A stretch of DNA of 64,000 bases. Source: a virus. The position numbers and the translations under genes are program-made. The first letter of the stretch is position 1, and each line of letters opens with the position of its first letter. The notes below the pieces were generated by a model. It was not told where the DNA came from, did not search any database, and saw nothing but the letters and a program-made list of their open reading frames with translations. The DNA lies in IMG/VR virus record IMGVR_UViG_3300027834_000005, positions 283,233 to 347,232 of that record, one strand, 5' to 3'. Shown here in pieces: positions 52,401 through 60,714 of this stretch.

Positions 52401-52628
52401 GCAACCCCTCACACTCACGTATTTACTACGGTAGAGTTAAACCATGACAGGTATGCACCGGCATGGAGAAAAGATGTATTTCATTGGAGGCTAAGATATT
52501 CGGGGGCTGATTTAGTTTTCGATTTGTGGTTTTATAATGAGATGCAGACTGTAAATCTTGGAGCAATAACTAGTGATATAACAGGATTTACGATAGACGG
52601 CGCAAATGCCGTATGTAAAGTTCAATAA
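49491..52628 (+). CDS. Tail-associated M14 zinc carboxypeptidase fused to Kelch repeats (1045 aa)
   Basis: Residues about 60-350 carry a complete M14 metallocarboxypeptidase site: the zinc pair H130 and E133 in THGGEN, the third zinc ligand H236 in LDIHGW, the substrate-binding N189/R190 in NLNRNYP, and a candidate catalytic Glu at 320 in GQFEYSHQE. Residues about 440-780 hold six or so Kelch-type blades (VYIVGGEVSSG, IYAFGGFDGTY, LVITGGRTS, LYVIGGWTGT, IYVIGGCSGS, LIFAGGESA), implying a propeller. A C-terminal beta domain follows. In M14 enzymes of the gamma-DGL/DAP type the substrate is cell-wall peptide; here cell-surface or wall digestion during entry is plausible (inference). Confidence 0.85.
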   Translation: MIIPTNLRKIDKVPKYPVGWSLSRNSTALTMQYTEVQAEEPVYERIIQSPMAFQDIQPYSSGLTDATIQPTYASVVADIEALDATYTNVVVDDISTITGATVLPSGRKMLTVRINDDGVKPIICLHTCTHGGENHSFTGVLSFIDHYLTSNDALSVWLRETVSLVWLAIPNPDGLFSDNRRNDNNINLNRNYPYFWDYAADPDKGAAPLDQNETANMINFLTVEMMGRIISFLDIHGWFSRSTYGFLTDQIWEGDIRALKQQRAAYLYMKSIMDKRDWASEFTIVNALPTPVERRSSRKPYISYAIRKHCKSTAWTGQFEYSHQENVGVGGTAVLDAITGVCMAARDGLVSESIGVVSTGLFAPTDIVNNNSHFDDAWNVSENRPPWFKYESLSVQNNTLVNPHYTETQVVINRPLSSSWPILFTNAGETVNADPLLETGGHVYIVGGEVSSGTYTNDFYREQLVQPEPPQIGDNNYGIYLPEIEQEQLPNLPYSAKGVKLANDGTYIYAFGGFDGTYHAEIYRIAIAGVDTNSWTLVHTMTSYGGEGLNRHSMDFWNGNLVITGGRTSIGYEDKTILVDVSTWSETIIVRSSNDIDPFFSARGWHSTVLVGDLLYVIGGWTGTTTLLSVYEINLVTRGRFYRPLPSARRQASAAYSADTDKIYVIGGCSGSTTTPTYLDALEFDRATDTWSDYVHSLDTFVDEDGDTVTIDPMLRLNPIMYYNPLSYQLIFAGGESAVDVSTATVYEILLSSSLVSLRETNDANYGLIRPNSIFPSVEGEVYVLNIAAERLDAIDPQVNAYLRPCIYSGNWATPIRKNRLGYSVPPNKGVHIYSIPVQAHAGFDPEIRGFLRHYGSGTRVVLGAMQITKGQLHGTLIPETGKASDVVTVSFDNMVDTNNEAYGVMSPMWGSQQATNGDLTAIDFTVDGANDLDLLSLTYSATADGVYTDPNSYIDFSPNGNFTLRWTENATPHTHVFTTVELNHDRYAPAWRKDVFHWRLRYSGADLVFDLWFYNEMQTVNLGAITSDITGFTIDGANAVCKVQ

Positions 52629-52646
52629 AAATAAAAGGAGAAAAAT

Positions 52647-52901
52647 ATGGATAAGGCAAAATTGTTAGAAATGTTATTTGATATTGGTTCTAGGCTAGTA
52701 GACACTAACGCAGTTGTTGGTAAAACAAACTTAAGTACTGTATCAGGTGGTACATTACTTGCGGCTGGTTCTACTTTACTATATACTGGTGAGCCAATCT
52801 CACAAGTAGCTGGTGCCGTAGCGTGCGTAGTTGGACTATGTCTGATGAAGTACCGTGATAGCAAAGCTAAAGATGAAAAAAAGGAAGATGAGTCGAAATA
52901 A
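52647..52901 (+). CDS. Holin-like small membrane protein (84 aa)
   Basis: Two close hydrophobic segments (about residues 31-47 and 51-68) with a charged Lys/Asp/Glu C-terminal tail. This is a topology often seen in class II-type holins. AAAAGGAG precedes the ATG. Location after the tail module and before a one-helix protein fits a lysis cassette, but no endolysin is adjacent (the SleB-type gene is at 7026). Function inferred. Confidence 0.5.
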   Translation: MDKAKLLEMLFDIGSRLVDTNAVVGKTNLSTVSGGTLLAAGSTLLYTGEPISQVAGAVACVVGLCLMKYRDSKAKDEKKEDESK

Positions 52902-52902
52902 A

Positions 52903-52931
52903 TTGACTTAACCTCAAATGTCCCCTATAAT
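52903..52931 (+). promoter_or_regulatory. Sigma70-type promoter
   Basis: TTGACT (52903-52908), 17 nt, TATAAT (52926-52931), 25 nt before ATG 52956. It probably also transcribes dnaJ and clpA. Confidence 0.75.
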
Positions 52932-52951
52932 CATTCTGAATTTAGGGGACA
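52919..52951. repeat. Inverted repeat spanning the -10 element
   Basis: TGTCCCCTA (52919-52927) and TAGGGGACA (52943-52951), a perfect 9-bp inverted repeat with a 15-nt centre. The left arm overlaps the -10 and the right arm covers the ribosome site, so it suits a repressor operator. Confidence 0.65.
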
Positions 52952-52955
52952 CCTC

Positions 52956-53354
52956 ATGCCAAAGACAGAAACAGAAAAACAACAAACCTACTTAAAAAAT
53001 ATGGTCCTTAGTCTTATAGGTGCTATCATATCTGCCGTGTGCCTTGCATTCATCCTAGGACGTAACGACGGTCTCCGTAACGCAAAACTAGACGTAGACA
53101 CAGAGAAAGCAAAATATATCATTCTAGCCGGAGAATACCAATCTCTTAAAGATGAGAATGCATTGTACTATAATGCTATTCGTAGATGGGATGCATCTAC
53201 CGACGAAAACTTCGTTATGAGTGTTGACTACCTTAATACCCTTGATAAGAAGTTCGAATCCTCTTCTGTAATAAAAAAGAAAACAACTATTGAAAACATG
53301 TCTAAAGTGTGTGAAGATATTACCTCACTTAAAAAACAAGGCATGCTTAAATGA
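52956..53354 (+). CDS. One-helix membrane protein, spanin-like topology (132 aa)
   Basis: One transmembrane helix (about residues 16-34, MVLSLIGAIISAVCLAFIL) after a short charged N-terminus, then a helical, partly coiled-coil ectodomain. The topology (N-in, periplasmic helix) recalls an inner-membrane spanin, but no outer-membrane lipoprotein partner was found embedded or downstream. Overlaps dnaJ by 4 nt. An alternative is a membrane partner of the chaperone genes. Confidence 0.55.
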   Translation: MPKTETEKQQTYLKNMVLSLIGAIISAVCLAFILGRNDGLRNAKLDVDTEKAKYIILAGEYQSLKDENALYYNAIRRWDASTDENFVMSVDYLNTLDKKFESSSVIKKKTTIENMSKVCEDITSLKKQGMLK

Positions 53355-54139
53355 ATCCATATACCGTACTAGGCGTAAGAAGCAATGCCAGCGAAAAAGA
53401 AATAAAGAAAGCTTATAAGAAGCTTAGATCCGAGAACCACCCTGATAAGATGATCGCTAAAGGTGCGTCTGATTCGGAAGTGAAAAAAGCTACGGACAAG
53501 TCTCAAAGCATTCAAGAAGCTTACGATAAAATTAAGAACGGTGAATACGTTGAAAGTTCTTTTGAATTTAAGCCAAAGACAAAATGGCATGAATCTAGCA
53601 GCAAGTATTCAGGCAGACATGGCTATCAGCAGTATTATAATGATCGTAATGAAAGTCCGAAAACTTATACATTAGAAACCACAGTAGAACAATTATACGA
53701 TGGTTTTACAATTGACGCTACTTCTTCAGGTCTATGTGAATTCAATGTACCTAAAGGTGCGAACCACGGAACACACATGTTCGTGATGAATAAAAGAATT
53801 AAAATAAATGTTGTGAATGACCCAAAATCTAGATATACTGTTCACCGTAATACAGTGTATACAGGTGCTAAAATATCAACGATTGATGCAACATTGGGAA
53901 CCGAGATTACATTCGAACACTTAAACGGAAAATCGTATAAAGTGAAGGTTCCTAAAGGTACTGTAGATAAGAAAGAAATTGTTATGCCTGAGCTAGGTCT
54001 GTACAATAGAGACACTGGTAAGCGTGATAATTTAATCTTTATCGTTTACGTAGAAACTATTTCAATATTTGATAAAGAAACAATTGACATGCTTACGAAG
54101 AAGGGTTACTATAAACACTCTTACAGCATTGGCAAGTAA
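53351..54139 (+). CDS. dnaJ: DnaJ-like co-chaperone (type B)
   Basis: 262 residues. The N-terminal J domain (residues 2-65) has the invariant HPD (NHPDKM) that stimulates DnaK ATPase. Next is a Ser/Tyr-rich linker without the CxxCxGxG zinc finger, then two beta-barrel CTDs (TYTLETTVEQLYDGFTIDA...FNVPKGANHG and a second VKVPKGTVDKKEIVMPELG). This is the CbpA-like, type B layout. No dnaK is in the window, so it would act on host DnaK. Coupled upstream (ATGA) and 26 nt from clpA. Confidence 0.9.
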   Translation: MNPYTVLGVRSNASEKEIKKAYKKLRSENHPDKMIAKGASDSEVKKATDKSQSIQEAYDKIKNGEYVESSFEFKPKTKWHESSSKYSGRHGYQQYYNDRNESPKTYTLETTVEQLYDGFTIDATSSGLCEFNVPKGANHGTHMFVMNKRIKINVVNDPKSRYTVHRNTVYTGAKISTIDATLGTEITFEHLNGKSYKVKVPKGTVDKKEIVMPELGLYNRDTGKRDNLIFIVYVETISIFDKETIDMLTKKGYYKHSYSIGK

Positions 54140-54165
54140 TTTAATTTAATAAACGAGGAAAACTC

Positions 54166-56388
54166 ATGTCTAAACGTGATATCGAAAACATTGTAACAAC
54201 AGCAGTTGAATTGGCACGCTCTAACAAGCACGAATATTTAACAGTAGAGCATTTACTTTGGGCGGTTCTGGACGACAAGGGCGTAGTGCAAGTTATTACT
54301 GATATTGGTGGCAAGCCTACCCGTATCAAGGGTGATTTGGACAAGCACTTAGCCAGTGACTTATCCAACTTATTGCCATCACATGAACATGGTGACGACC
54401 CGAAGAAAACATCTTCTGTTGACCGTATCATGCGTCGTTCTTTAGCGCAGCATATGTTCTCTAACAGCCAAGACATCACAGGCTTGAACGTGTTGGTTTC
54501 CATCATGAGCGAAGATCGTTCACAGGCAGTAGCCATTTTAACAGCGCACAAAGTTACTAAAGACGCGGTGTTGGCGAAATTGAAAGGTAAAAGCAAGAAA
54601 AAACCAGGTGAAGAAACAGATCTTGAAAAATACTGTAAAAACCTTAACGAGCAAGCCGAAGAAGGTAAAATCGATCCGGTTATTGGTCGTGAAACTGAAA
54701 TCAAAGATATGGTCGAAATGATCGCACGTCGCAAGAAAAGCAACGTAATCTTCACGGGTCAACCAGGTGTTGGTAAGACTGCGATTGTTGAAGGCTTTGC
54801 CAAAGAAATCTCTGAAGGTAACGTGCCTGAAGCATTGGAAGACAAAATAGTTTTGTCTCTTGATATCGGCGCGTTAATGGCTGGTACTAAGTATCGCGGC
54901 GAATTTGAAGAGCGTATGAAAAACGTTCTGGATGAAATCGAAGAGAAAGGTAACGTTGTTCTTTTCATCGATGAAATCCACATGATCATGGGTGCCGGTG
55001 CGGGTTCTGGTGGTTCAGTTGACGCAAGTAATTTATTGAAGCCTGCGTTGGCAAGCGGTCGTATGATTTGTGTTGGTGCTACTACTGATGATGAGTACGC
55101 AACTCACTTCGAAAAAGATCGTGCCTTAATGCGTCGTTTCCAACGTTTGGATGTGCAAGCGCCAAGCGTAGAAGATTCCAAGCGTATCTTGGAAGGTGTT
55201 AAGAAGTACTACGAAGAGTTCCATGGCGTAACTTACGATGCCGATACACTGAACATGTGTGTTGACTTGTCTGAGCGTTATGTTAAGACTCGCTTACTTC
55301 CTGATAAAGCCCTTGATATCATGGATTCGGCTGGTGCAAAAGCGAAGTTGGATAAATTGCCTACGGTAACAATCGATATGGTTCTTGAACGCACAGCCAA
55401 GATGGCGAAAATGCCTCTTGACATGTTAGACCTGAAAGAAAATGAATCATTGTTAAATCTTGATAGCCGTGTAAAAGACATCGTCTTCGGCCAAGATGAA
55501 GCGATTGATCTAATGGTTGAATCCATTGCTCTTTCTAAGTCCGGTCTTCGTGAAACGAATAAGCCTATTGGTTCATTCCTGTTCGTTGGTCCGACTGGTA
55601 CTGGTAAGACTCACGTTTGTAAGACTCTTGCTGAGCAAATGGGTGTATCTCTGGTTAAATTCGACATGTCAGAGTACATGGAGAAACACAGTGTGGCTCG
55701 TTTGATTGGTGCACCTCCAGGTTATGCTGGTCATGGTGAAGGTGAAGCAGGTTCAGGCCAGCTTATCTCACAAGTTGAGAAAAACCCTAACTGCGTGTTG
55801 TTGTTGGATGAGATCGAAAAAGCTGATCCAGCGGTGTTAACTGTATTGTTACAGGTGATGGAAGACGGCGTACTTACTGGCGGTACTGGTAAGAAAGTTG
55901 ACTTCTCTAACTGTATCATCATCTTCACCAGTAACTTGGGTGCGGCTGCGGCAGAGAAGCGTTCAATCGGTTTCGGTAACGATGCGAATGAAGGTAAGAT
56001 CAAAGAAGCAGTTAAGAAGCACTTAACTCCTGAGTTCCGTAACCGTATCGACCATATGGTTGAATTCAAGCCTCTTGGCGAAGAAGAAATGGGTTACATC
56101 GTTGTTAAGTCTATCGATGACTTGAACAAAATGGTTGAAGCAAAAGACATTACTGTCAGCGTATCATTAGCTGCTCGTGAATGGCTTGCTACAAACGGCT
56201 ATGACAGAACAATGGGTGCTCGTCCTTACAAGCGCTTATTTGAGAACTTAGTTAAAAAGCCATTAAGTAAGAAAATCATCGGTGGTGAGCTTATCGACGG
56301 CGGAAAAGTGTCCGTGGGCGTGAAAGACGATGAGCTGACTATCAGCGTCACCAAAGCCAAGGTTGTGACTCCTGCCGCCGAGGCATAA
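54166..56388 (+). CDS. clpA: ClpA-like AAA+ unfoldase
   Basis: 740 residues (E. coli ClpA 758), with two AAA+ modules. The N domain carries two Clp_N helical repeats (YLTVEHLLWAVLDD; ITGLNVLVSIMSE). Walker A of module 1 is GQPGVGKT (residue 198), with FIDEIHMIMGAG downstream. Walker A of module 2 is GPTGTGKT (residue 475), with LLLDEIEKADP. The ClpP-docking loop retains IGF (residues 601-603). There is no ClpB-type middle domain, so this is ClpA/ClpC-class and not a disaggregase. Arginine codons are almost all CGT/CGC, unlike the AGA-rich fibre genes beside it. It should work with phage ClpP and ClpS. Confidence 0.96.
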   Translation: MSKRDIENIVTTAVELARSNKHEYLTVEHLLWAVLDDKGVVQVITDIGGKPTRIKGDLDKHLASDLSNLLPSHEHGDDPKKTSSVDRIMRRSLAQHMFSNSQDITGLNVLVSIMSEDRSQAVAILTAHKVTKDAVLAKLKGKSKKKPGEETDLEKYCKNLNEQAEEGKIDPVIGRETEIKDMVEMIARRKKSNVIFTGQPGVGKTAIVEGFAKEISEGNVPEALEDKIVLSLDIGALMAGTKYRGEFEERMKNVLDEIEEKGNVVLFIDEIHMIMGAGAGSGGSVDASNLLKPALASGRMICVGATTDDEYATHFEKDRALMRRFQRLDVQAPSVEDSKRILEGVKKYYEEFHGVTYDADTLNMCVDLSERYVKTRLLPDKALDIMDSAGAKAKLDKLPTVTIDMVLERTAKMAKMPLDMLDLKENESLLNLDSRVKDIVFGQDEAIDLMVESIALSKSGLRETNKPIGSFLFVGPTGTGKTHVCKTLAEQMGVSLVKFDMSEYMEKHSVARLIGAPPGYAGHGEGEAGSGQLISQVEKNPNCVLLLDEIEKADPAVLTVLLQVMEDGVLTGGTGKKVDFSNCIIIFTSNLGAAAAEKRSIGFGNDANEGKIKEAVKKHLTPEFRNRIDHMVEFKPLGEEEMGYIVVKSIDDLNKMVEAKDITVSVSLAAREWLATNGYDRTMGARPYKRLFENLVKKPLSKKIIGGELIDGGKVSVGVKDDELTISVTKAKVVTPAAEA

Positions 56389-56411
56389 GTTACTCAGCCA
56401 ATGTAAGTAAG

Positions 56412-56438
56412 AAAAAAAGCACCTTCGGGTGCTTTTTT
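56412..56438 (+). terminator. Intrinsic terminator after clpA
   Basis: A-rich arm then GCACC, tetraloop TTCG, GGTGC and six T. A textbook terminator 24 nt after the clpA stop. Confidence 0.9.
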
Positions 56439-56471
56439 CGTTTCTGCCATATACATAATTCTTAAAGAACG

Positions 56472-56479
56472 GATAAATA
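56472..56479 (+). promoter_or_regulatory. Late promoter GATAAATA
   Basis: 22 nt before ATG 56502, directly after the clpA terminator, switching from an early-type unit to structural genes. Confidence 0.65.
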
Positions 56480-56501
56480 GTCGAGAGAAAAGGAAATTCT
56501 A

Positions 56502-56906
56502 ATGACTGTTCAAAAATCCGTAGTAATGATGACAAACACTGGGCGACAATTCGATGTCGTTGGTGAGGCATACCGCGCAGATGGCTACTGGGGTTATTCA
56601 GACGGACTCCACACAATATCCGCGTCGTACCAAAACTTCAAGGGTAACTTGAGGATTCAAGGTACACTATCAACTAATCCAGAAGATAACGATTGGTTCG
56701 ACATAGACATTAATCCCACAGACAACCGTATCCCGTTTATAGAATTCGATGGGGAATCTGGCGTGAACGGATTTTCATTCGTTGGAAACTTCGTTTTTCT
56801 GAGAGCTATCTTAGATCGTTCATGTAGACACGATCTAGAACCTGACGTGAATGGTAAAGCATTCATAGAGCAGGGACAAATCGATAGAATTCTTTTAGTA
56901 ATGTAA
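56502..56906 (+). CDS. Small structural protein (134 aa)
   Basis: AAAAGGAAA precedes the ATG. Beta-rich (GLHTISASYQNFKGNLRIQGTLST, then DWFDIDIN...IPFIEFDGESGVNGFSFVGN), as in small phage structural proteins with a jelly-roll-like pattern. First gene behind a late promoter and just upstream of the largest fibre gene. No catalytic residues recognised. Confidence 0.65.
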   Translation: MTVQKSVVMMTNTGRQFDVVGEAYRADGYWGYSDGLHTISASYQNFKGNLRIQGTLSTNPEDNDWFDIDINPTDNRIPFIEFDGESGVNGFSFVGNFVFLRAILDRSCRHDLEPDVNGKAFIEQGQIDRILLVM

Positions 56907-56921
56907 CGAAGGGGGAATATA

Positions 56922-59900
56922 ATGCCAATTTCAAGTAGTAGTACAATAACAAATGGTTTCGTGCCAGATTTCAGGCTAAACGACGTGACAGCTGGGGATG
57001 TTCTCATCTACAGTAACGCACAACGAGCTTTTATTAATAACGACGGTTCAGATTTGAACCTATCAGTGGGTAGCACAGACATTGAAGATTTCAGCATCCT
57101 TACTCAGCACATTAGTGCGTCTGAGTTTGGCGGAACAGAAGGCCAAGTGTTGGCTATTGGACCGAGCGGTGAGTTAGTGTGGAAGACATTAACAGGCGGA
57201 GCACCAACATTACTGAACATGGGCGACTTATTAGACGTTAATGATTTCGGTAAGGTCACTGGATCTTCATTAGTGTTTGATGGTGCCGAATGGATCATAG
57301 GCGAAAATAGTCTAGACGGATTAGACGGTGTAGAGATTACTGCCGCAGCAGACACTGAGATGTTGGTATATAGTGCCGGTGACTCAGCTTGGAAAAATCA
57401 ATTAGTAAACATCTCAAACCTTAATGATGTAAGTGCTACAGCTCCTACAACAGGTGACGTGCTTTCATGGGATGGTGCTGAGTGGATTCCTGCGCTTGCC
57501 AGTTCATTAACTTTGTCACTGGATGACTTAACAGACGTTAACGTTGACGGCACACAAGTAGCCAATCAAGTATTAATGTGGGATGGTGCTGAGTGGATTC
57601 AGGGTGATATAGATTACGCCAATGTAACCAACACTCCAGACTTAGGCCTGTACACATTGACTGCAGACTTAGCTGCTGTGGCATTGTCGGGTGACTATAA
57701 CCAATTACTTAACTTACCAGTTTTATTCTCTGGTGACTATGGTGATCTAACCAACGTGCCTGCTGAATTTACACCAGCTGCGCATAATCATACAGTTTCA
57801 GATATAACTGACATAGCGTCATTGAATATTCCTTCTGTATTAGACGACCTAACAAACGTTAATGCTGGGTCACCTAATGACGGAGACTTCATTACGTGGG
57901 ATAACAACTCAAGCGTATGGGTAACTACAGGAGTATCTGTTTCCTTAGCTACTCTGCCTGATGTTACGCTAACAACGCCTACAATCGATCAGTACTTAAA
58001 GTATGACGGTAGTGTATGGGTTAATGCTGGTATTTCAGCATCTGATATCGTTGATTTCGAGATGTCTGTGTATGCTCTTAACGAGAACATGACGTACGCG
58101 GAGTTAAGTGATACTGGCACACCTACAGACGGATACATGAGATGGAATACGAACACAGTATCGTACGACGCTGCTATTCCTGCTGCGGACGTGTCTGGTT
58201 TGTCACAAGTTGCCACTACTGGTAACTATGCTGATTTATCTAATGTGCCATCTACGTTCACTCCAGAATCTCATAACCACACTCTATCAGATATTTCAGA
58301 CGTTGTCACCTCATCTATTGTGGATGGCGAAGTATTAGTGTATAATGCCAATGCATTGACATGGGTAAATAAAACCTTGACTATCGGTGACGTTATTGCT
58401 AATGGTGTCGCTGGTGAAGTTGTTAAGTGGAATGATACCTCCTCTGAATGGGAAGGTTCACCTCTTGCTCTTGGAGAGATTTCTAATGTAACAGATAATG
58501 CTGTTATAGGTGACACTCTTAAGTTTAACGGTAGCGCATGGGTCAATGGAAAAGTTAATTACAATGAGTTAACAGGATCTATTCCTTTACCACCACCGCA
58601 TGACCATGTGTCTGCGGACATCACTGATTTGACAGCTACTATACAAGCAGAGAACGTGAACTTCACGTTTGCTAGTCTGAGTGATACTAGTACGCCATCT
58701 AATGGCATTCTTAAGTGGAACAATGGATCTATGGTGTATGCCGCTCAGATCCCTTATGGTGACGTTGCAGGATTAGCTACTGTAGCAAACACTGGCGATT
58801 ATAATGATCTTATAAACACTCCGGCTCCATCAACAGGTGGTGCTTCCGCTATTGTTGATTTAGTAGACACCTCAATGGTTCCAGTTTCTAATGGATGGTT
58901 GAGATGGAATACTGCCGGTACAGTAGTGAACTATCAAACAGATATTACTACCTCTGACGTATCAGGTCTTTCTACTGTAGCATCTACAGGCGAATATAGT
59001 GATTTATTAAATTCACCTACATTCTCTAACTTGGCATTCACTGGTAACTGGAGTGATATTATCAATCCTATGCCTGATTGGAGCACTATTGAGAATATAC
59101 CTTTTGATTTCGTGCCTAAAGCGCATGGTCATGCTATTGATGATGTGGTTGGATTACAAGCTGAACTTGACCTTAAGATAGAATCAGACGTTTCTGTATT
59201 ACCTAGCTTAACGGTTGACTATGACACGCAAGTGACAGGTAATAAGCCTACTATCCCTCTTAACGGAGACTTTAGTTTTGTGGGCCTAAATGATTCATCG
59301 GATGAAGTTTCTGGGACAAGAGCTAGTAAATATTTACGCTGGGATTCATTCGGTCAAGTAGTTGTGTATGAGCAATACATTAATACTGCTAACATCACAG
59401 GACTATCAGCCGTAGCTACCACTGGTGACTACAATGATCTTTTAAATACACCTGACCTCAACACGTTAACGTATGATTATAATGATCTTACAAGCTTGCC
59501 TGATTTGAGTGTGTATGCAGAGAAGACAGAACTTGCTACAGTTGCCACAACTGGTAACTACTATGATTTGAATCATCTTCCTACATTATTTGATGGGAAT
59601 TATACTAGTTTAGCTAATATCCCATCTACGTTCACTCCTAATCAGCATACTCATACGGCTGCTGACATCGTGGGTATCTCTGTTTCTTTGGAACTGAATG
59701 ACCTTACTAATGTTAATGCTAATCCTCTTGAGGAGGGCGATGTATTAGCTTGGGATACGAGCGGCTTTAAATGGGTAGCTAGACGTGGATCTAAAGTGAC
59801 TGGAATGTTAGATGTTGCTGATTTGGCAATCCCTAATGGCTATTTACGTTGGAATGTTAGTGGTAGTGAAGTTTTGTTTGAAGAGAATATTTCTTCAGCT

Positions 59901-60713
59901 AACATTACTGGTCTTTCTACTATGGCTTCGTCTGGTAACATATATGACGCGGTTGACTTCAATGAAAATACCATCGTTGTGGGCGGAGATAACTTCTTGA
60001 CTTGGTCAGGGACAGAATGGGAATGTGTGGAGGCTATAGGCGGAGACACAGGGCCTCAAGGTATTCAGGGTATCCAAGGTATTCAGGGTAATGATGGTCC
60101 TCAAGGTCCTCAAGGCATCCAAGGTATTCAGGGTAATGATGGTGCTACAGGAGCTACTGGTCCTCAAGGTATCCAAGGTCAAGCTGGGCCAGGTATTACA
60201 TATAAAGGTACTATTGCCTCAATCGCTGGATTACCAGCGGCTGGTAACGTAGGTGACATGTATGTTCTTATAGCTGATGATTTACCTGCTACTGCCGGTG
60301 ACAGATTCGTAGATAATGGTGTTACGTTTGATAATACTGGTGCCGGTCAAGCTGGTGCAACTGGTGCCGATGGTGCTGACGGTGTTGATGGTGCTACAGG
60401 CGCTACTGGTCCTCAAGGTATCCAAGGTATCCAAGGTATACAAGGTGATGCTGGTGCCCAAGGTAATACTGGTGCTACAGGCGCAACAGGACCTGCTGGT
60501 GCAACTGGTGCTAAAGGTAATACTGGTAACACTGGTCCTACAGGACCTCAAGGTTCTAAAGGTAATACTGGTGACACGGGTCCCACGGGTCCTACTGGAG
60601 CTAATGGTACTAACGGTACTAATGGTGCCCAGATTATCCATCACGGATCAGAGTCGGCTGCAATATCTGCTTCTGCAGGCGACACATTCAATCTACATGT
60701 ATGGACGGTGTAA
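56922..60713 (+). CDS. Giant tail fibre with HxH repeats and collagen-like C-terminus (1263 aa)
   Basis: The shaft holds about ten copies of the repeat G[ND]Y.DL.N.P (for example [31 protein letters not shown]). Five HxH segments ([45 protein letters not shown]) are of the kind that octahedrally bind iron in trimeric fibres. Near the end, two Gly-X-Y blocks (about residues 1044-1084 and 1147-1240; [10 protein letters not shown] type) flank a small domain ([20 protein letters not shown]). These features imply a trimeric, elongated fibre, plausibly the long fibre shaft. Confidence 0.88.
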   Translation: MPISSSSTITNGFVPDFRLNDVTAGDVLIYSNAQRAFINNDGSDLNLSVGSTDIEDFSILTQHISASEFGGTEGQVLAIGPSGELVWKTLTGGAPTLLNMGDLLDVNDFGKVTGSSLVFDGAEWIIGENSLDGLDGVEITAAADTEMLVYSAGDSAWKNQLVNISNLNDVSATAPTTGDVLSWDGAEWIPALASSLTLSLDDLTDVNVDGTQVANQVLMWDGAEWIQGDIDYANVTNTPDLGLYTLTADLAAVALSGDYNQLLNLPVLFSGDYGDLTNVPAEFTPAAHNHTVSDITDIASLNIPSVLDDLTNVNAGSPNDGDFITWDNNSSVWVTTGVSVSLATLPDVTLTTPTIDQYLKYDGSVWVNAGISASDIVDFEMSVYALNENMTYAELSDTGTPTDGYMRWNTNTVSYDAAIPAADVSGLSQVATTGNYADLSNVPSTFTPESHNHTLSDISDVVTSSIVDGEVLVYNANALTWVNKTLTIGDVIANGVAGEVVKWNDTSSEWEGSPLALGEISNVTDNAVIGDTLKFNGSAWVNGKVNYNELTGSIPLPPPHDHVSADITDLTATIQAENVNFTFASLSDTSTPSNGILKWNNGSMVYAAQIPYGDVAGLATVANTGDYNDLINTPAPSTGGASAIVDLVDTSMVPVSNGWLRWNTAGTVVNYQTDITTSDVSGLSTVASTGEYSDLLNSPTFSNLAFTGNWSDIINPMPDWSTIENIPFDFVPKAHGHAIDDVVGLQAELDLKIESDVSVLPSLTVDYDTQVTGNKPTIPLNGDFSFVGLNDSSDEVSGTRASKYLRWDSFGQVVVYEQYINTANITGLSAVATTGDYNDLLNTPDLNTLTYDYNDLTSLPDLSVYAEKTELATVATTGNYYDLNHLPTLFDGNYTSLANIPSTFTPNQHTHTAADIVGISVSLELNDLTNVNANPLEEGDVLAWDTSGFKWVARRGSKVTGMLDVADLAIPNGYLRWNVSGSEVLFEENISSANITGLSTMASSGNIYDAVDFNENTIVVGGDNFLTWSGTEWECVEAIGGDTGPQGIQGIQGIQGNDGPQGPQGIQGIQGNDGATGATGPQGIQGQAGPGITYKGTIASIAGLPAAGNVGDMYVLIADDLPATAGDRFVDNGVTFDNTGAGQAGATGADGADGVDGATGATGPQGIQGIQGIQGDAGAQGNTGATGATGPAGATGAKGNTGNTGPTGPQGSKGNTGDTGPTGPTGANGTNGTNGAQIIHHGSESAAISASAGDTFNLHVWTV

Positions 60714-60714
60714 C

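Noticed and set aside
52647-53354. Complete lysis cassette (holin, endolysin, two spanins)
   Set aside because: Only a holin-like and a one-helix protein are present. No adjacent endolysin or lipoprotein was found, so only topology is reported.
54141-54755. Open minus-strand frame of 204 codons opposite the clpA start
   Set aside because: Shadow of the codon-biased clpA sequence; the translation is Ser/Leu/Arg-rich without domain features.
60053-60640. Dense direct DNA repeats (GGTATTCAGGGTATCCAAGG type) that might suggest a repeat array or CRISPR
   Set aside because: They are in-frame codons for Gly-X-Y collagen-like repeats of the fibre gene; there are no unique spacers.
60316-60714. Long open frame rich in Leu/Val running over the collagen block into the next gene
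   Set aside because: It is the out-of-phase shadow of the Gly-X-Y repeats. The real downstream gene starts at 60715.
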